Shown piece after piece: positions 4,244-7,113 of a stretch of DNA of 7,113 nt. How positions within the stretch are numbered: the stretch's first letter is position 1; each line of letters starts with the position of its first letter. Source of the stretch: Bacteroidota bacterium (GTDB lineage Bacteria > Bacteroidota > Bacteroidia > Bacteroidales > VadinHA17); NCBI GenBank assembly GCA_030628785.1, contig DAOVQI010000162.1, positions 1 through 7,113 on the forward strand. Direction: 5' to 3'. The translations under genes and the position numbers were made by a program. The notes beneath the pieces were generated by a model. That model did not search any database. It was not told the origin of the DNA and worked only from the letters and a program-made list of their open reading frames with translations.

Positions 4244-7113
4244 TTAATTCAGCCTTAGTGGTTTATAATCCTTAAAAGGAGAAATGTCGGCTTCTTTTAC
4301 GGCTTTTTTATATTTTTCCCATTCTTCTTTGAAAAATTTGTTGATTTTTTCAAGGGTTTTATCTATGACTTCTTCGGCTTGTTGCATAGCCCATTTTTGA
4401 GATGTATTCATGGGTTCGATGGAGTACAAGACAGACCTGACACTCCTTAATTTGTTTGTTACGAGATTGGCATCCCGGTAAATACCCTGTATGCCTTCTT
4501 TTGGGATGAGAATGTCTGTGAGGGCCTTCAATGATTCACCAACCTCCTTACTCACTTTTTTCAGGTTTTTAACGGCATCGGTTTCTTTTTTTGGAATTTG
4601 TTTTTTAATATCAGACATAATGGTTTGGCTTTCTTTAACCCGGTCAATTCCTTCTGCCAGAAGCTCCATTTTCTTCATTAATTTTTCCACGATCGCCTGG
4701 TTGTTTTTTGCTGTTTCAATCGAAAATTCAATCCGTGGATCGGCTTTTACTGTAAGCATGGTTGAGTCGCTGATTTCGTTGTAAGTCATTCTTATTTTAT
4801 ATGTTCCGGGAAACGCATTTCCACCACCGCCTCTCTCAGGTGATCCTGATCGGGGTGCTGATGAACCTGGCCAGCGGTATCCTTTCTTATCCAAACTCCA
4901 ATAAATCCGGTTAATTCCTGTCTTTGGAATATGGGTTAATGTGCGAATGGTTTTTCCTTTATCATCGATTATTTCAATTTTTACTTTTTTAGCTTTCGAC
5001 GCACCACCAGGCTGTATTTGAGATCCAGGTCTTCCTCTAAATTGTGACTGAAACGATTGTCTTGTTAAATTATCCTGGTCTTTTTCACCTTCTTTTACTG
5101 AAAAAGTAAGCATAGCCCCACTGCGCCGGTTTTCACCGGAAAAGTATGCATCACCTGCTGAATAGAAACCGGGAGCACGCTTATTATTGGCTAAAACAGC
5201 TTCAGGAGGATCAAAGACGTGAATCTCCTCTTCCAGTATATTCAATCCTTTTTGTGCTATTTCCTGTAACGGACGAATATCATCCAAAACATAAGCAGAA
5301 CGGCCAAAGGTGCCAATAACCAGATCGTATTCGTGTGGATGGATAATCATATCCATGGTCGAAACGGTAGGATAACCATTTGTCCACTTTGTCCAGTTGG
5401 CTCCGGCATCGATGCTGATATACAATCCATATTCCGTTCCCAGAAACATTAATTTGGGTTCAACAGGATCCTGCTCAAAGGAGAGGACATAACCCCATAC
5501 CTTGGAATCGTCTACTATCCTTTCCCATGTTTTACCAAAGTTTGAAGTATGGTACAAATAGGCCGAATAGTCGTTTCTCCTGTAGTTATTTACAACCACA
5601 AATGCTTCTTCAGCACGGTATTTGGATGGGTGAATTTGTGGTATCCAACTTCCTTCAGGGATACCTTTCAGAGCTTTGCTGAGATTGTTCCATGTTTTTC
5701 CTCCATCCTGTGTTAGCTGTAGGTTTCCGTCGTCGGTTCCGACCCAAATTACGCCTTCTTTTACAGGACTTGGAGCAATGGCTAAGATGGTTGTATGGTT
5801 TTCTGCCCCGGTAACATCGAAGGTTAAACCACCGCTTTCGCTATATTTTTGTTTTTCTGGATCATTGGTCGTTAAATCCGGTGATAAAATTTCCCAGTTT
5901 TCGCCCCGGTCGGTACTTTTATGAACAAACTGGCTCCCAAAGTAAATAGTTTTATTATCGTAGGGATCATGGGCAATAGCAGCATTCCAGTGAAAACGTA
6001 GTTCAGTACCTTCAGGATGGACGGGACGTATGCTTTTAGTGGCACCGGTCAGCAAGTCAACCCGTCCAACGTATCCCTGTTGTGACATGGCATAACAGTA
6101 ACGTGGATCGCTTCTGTCCGGAACAACATCAAAACCATCGCCTCCATAAAGGCTTTCCCAGTAAGTATTTATGATTCCACCTCTGCTCCAGGTGTATGCA
6201 GGGCCTCTCCATGAACCGTTATGCTGCATACCTCCATATACATTATATGGTTTTTCCATATCCACATTAATATGATAAAATTGAGCTACAGGAAGGTTTT
6301 CAATAAGTCTCCAGGTCAAACCACGGTCTCTTGTAATAGCCATCCCTCCATCATTACCATTGATCATAAAATCAGGATCATCCGGATGTATCCACCAGGC
6401 ATGGTGATCGGGATGGATCTTATAGCTGATAGCAAAAGTGCTGAAGGTTTTTCCTCCATCTTCGCTTATATTAACGCGCGAATGAAGGCTGTATACACGG
6501 TTTTCATTTTTTGGATCAACATAGATTTCAGCATAATAAAAGGGTCGCCCGCCAATGTTTCTATCACACGTTTTCCTCCAGGTAAAACCTCCGTCATTCG
6601 AGCGATAGATTGCATTCTTTTTAGATTCAACGTGGGCATATACAATGTCCGGTTTACTTCTTGCAATGGCTAATCCTATACGGCCTAATTCTCCTTTTGG
6701 CAATCCATCCTTATCAGAGAGTTTTTTCCAGTTCTTACCACCATCAAAAGTCTTATACAACCCCGAGCCTTTCCCTCCTGATTTAAAAAACCATGGCCAG
6801 CGCTGATGTTCCCACATAGCAACCAGGAGTTTATTAGGATTGGATGGATCCATCACCATATCAGCAACACCTGTAAGTTCATTTACAAACAGAATTTGTT
6901 CCCATGTTTTTCCTCCATCAGTTGTTTTATAAACTCCTTTTTCAGGATGGGGTCCCCAGGGAGATCCAATTACACCAACATATACAATATCGCTGTTTTC
7001 AGGGCTAATAATAACACGGTGAATATGCCGGGTTTTTTCCAAACCCATAAGTTTCCAGCTTTTACCTCCATTTAAACTTTTATAGATACCGTAGCCTCCA
7101 TTAAGGCTATTCC
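4244..7113 (-). CDS. Asp-box (BNR/sortilin-like) beta-propeller protein, 5' end outside the window
   Basis: The frame is open from the window edge, so the Met at 7048 (residue 1 of the numbering here) is internal: a further Asp-box SLNGGKSW is read before it. Ten Asp-boxes of the type S/T-x-D-x-G-x-T-W are visible, at about 42, 100, 150, 194, 239, 378, 446, 501 and 545 plus the one upstream, marking blades of a sortilin/VPS10-like propeller (to about 585). Family-typical segments are WPWFFKSGGKGSGLYKT (84-100) and HHAWWIHPDDPDFMINGNDGG (215-235). An Ig-like strand region resembling FlgD Ig folds (about 685-768) follows, then a Lys/Glu-rich helical, probably coiled-coil tail (about 780-930). 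Relatives are often annotated as glycosyl hydrolases, but no sialidase catalytic pattern is seen and no activity is assignable. The C-terminus lacks a type IX secretion tail. The signal peptide would lie outside the window. Confidence 0.88.
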   Translation of the reverse strand, partial: NSLNGGYGIYKSLNGGKSWKLMGLEKTRHIHRVIISPENSDIVYVGVIGSPWGPHPEKGVYKTTDGGKTWEQILFVNELTGVADMVMDPSNPNKLLVAMWEHQRWPWFFKSGGKGSGLYKTFDGGKNWKKLSDKDGLPKGELGRIGLAIARSKPDIVYAHVESKKNAIYRSNDGGFTWRKTCDRNIGGRPFYYAEIYVDPKNENRVYSLHSRVNISEDGGKTFSTFAISYKIHPDHHAWWIHPDDPDFMINGNDGGMAITRDRGLTWRLIENLPVAQFYHINVDMEKPYNVYGGMQHNGSWRGPAYTWSRGGIINTYWESLYGGDGFDVVPDRSDPRYCYAMSQQGYVGRVDLLTGATKSIRPVHPEGTELRFHWNAAIAHDPYDNKTIYFGSQFVHKSTDRGENWEILSPDLTTNDPEKQKYSESGGLTFDVTGAENHTTILAIAPSPVKEGVIWVGTDDGNLQLTQDGGKTWNNLSKALKGIPEGSWIPQIHPSKYRAEEAFVVVNNYRRNDYSAYLYHTSNFGKTWERIVDDSKVWGYVLSFEQDPVEPKLMFLGTEYGLYISIDAGANWTKWTNGYPTVSTMDMIIHPHEYDLVIGTFGRSAYVLDDIRPLQEIAQKGLNILEEEIHVFDPPEAVLANNKRAPGFYSAGDAYFSGENRRSGAMLTFSVKEGEKDQDNLTRQSFQSQFRGRPGSQIQPGGASKAKKVKIEIIDDKGKTIRTLTHIPKTGINRIYWSLDKKGYRWPGSSAPRSGSPERGGGGNAFPGTYKIRMTYNEISDSTMLTVKADPRIEFSIETAKNNQAIVEKLMKKMELLAEGIDRVKESQTIMSDIKKQIPKKETDAVKNLKKVSKEVGESLKALTDILIPKEGIQGIYRDANLVTNKLRSVRSVLYSIEPMNTSQKWAMQQAEEVIDKTLEKINKFFKEEWEKYKKAVKEADISPFKDYKPLRLN

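Noticed and set aside
6221..6673. Open frame of 150 codons on the plus strand
   Set aside because: It lies wholly antisense to the well-supported Asp-box propeller gene and its translation shows no family features. The same reasoning removes the plus-strand frames at 4491-4784, 5676-5924 and 6806-7075.
7046..7048. ATG at 7048 as the true start of the propeller gene
   Set aside because: The frame stays open to the window edge and encodes another Asp-box (SLNGGKSW) directly before this Met, so it is internal.
4244..7113. Sialidase or glycosyl hydrolase call for the propeller protein
   Set aside because: Asp-boxes occur in many unrelated propellers. The sialidase RIP motif and a catalytic Tyr/Glu pair are not visible in the part present.

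Overview
The window looks like a stretch of a Bacteroidetes (Bacteroidota) chromosome. The evidence is an AT-rich base composition, the near absence of Shine-Dalgarno sites, several matches to the Bacteroidetes -7 promoter motif TAnnTTTG, two lipoprotein FKBP-type peptidyl-prolyl isomerases of which one resembles GldI, an NDK of the Bacteroidetes type, and intergenic DNA full of small palindromes. The species cannot be named from this sequence.

Layout. Bases 1-185 hold a hexamer repeat and a probable promoter. Bases 186-476 encode a short DUF721/DciA-like protein. Bases 477-1026 are a 550-base gene-poor stretch: a G-tract cluster, a strong REP-like hairpin, a second hexamer repeat, a GCGA-rich structured segment, and the remnant of a GIY-YIG endonuclease gene. 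Bases 1027-1446 (minus) encode nucleoside diphosphate kinase. The divergent spacer 1447-1750 contains a candidate MITE with imperfect terminal inverted repeats and a possible 6-bp target duplication, followed by a promoter. Bases 1751-2773 encode a DHH/DHHA1 phosphoesterase of the NrnA type, joined by a TAATG overlap to a GldI-like lipoprotein PPIase (2773-3309). A second, more divergent lipoprotein FKBP (3424-3945) has its own promoter. The convergent spacer 3946-4243 holds an 18-bp palindrome, a second candidate MITE with TA borders, and a nested hairpin. From 4244 to the window end (minus) runs a large Asp-box (BNR/sortilin-like) beta-propeller protein whose N-terminus lies outside the window.

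How the genes fit together. The left part is housekeeping: replication initiation (DUF721/DciA), nucleotide supply (Ndk), and nanoRNA/pAp turnover (NrnA). It is coupled to an envelope-folding pair of FKBP lipoproteins that probably act in the periplasm or at the outer membrane. The large propeller protein is probably a separate transcription unit. I found no convincing new multi-gene system. The unusual content is in the spacers, which carry at least two candidate non-autonomous elements, several palindromes and a decayed GIY-YIG gene.
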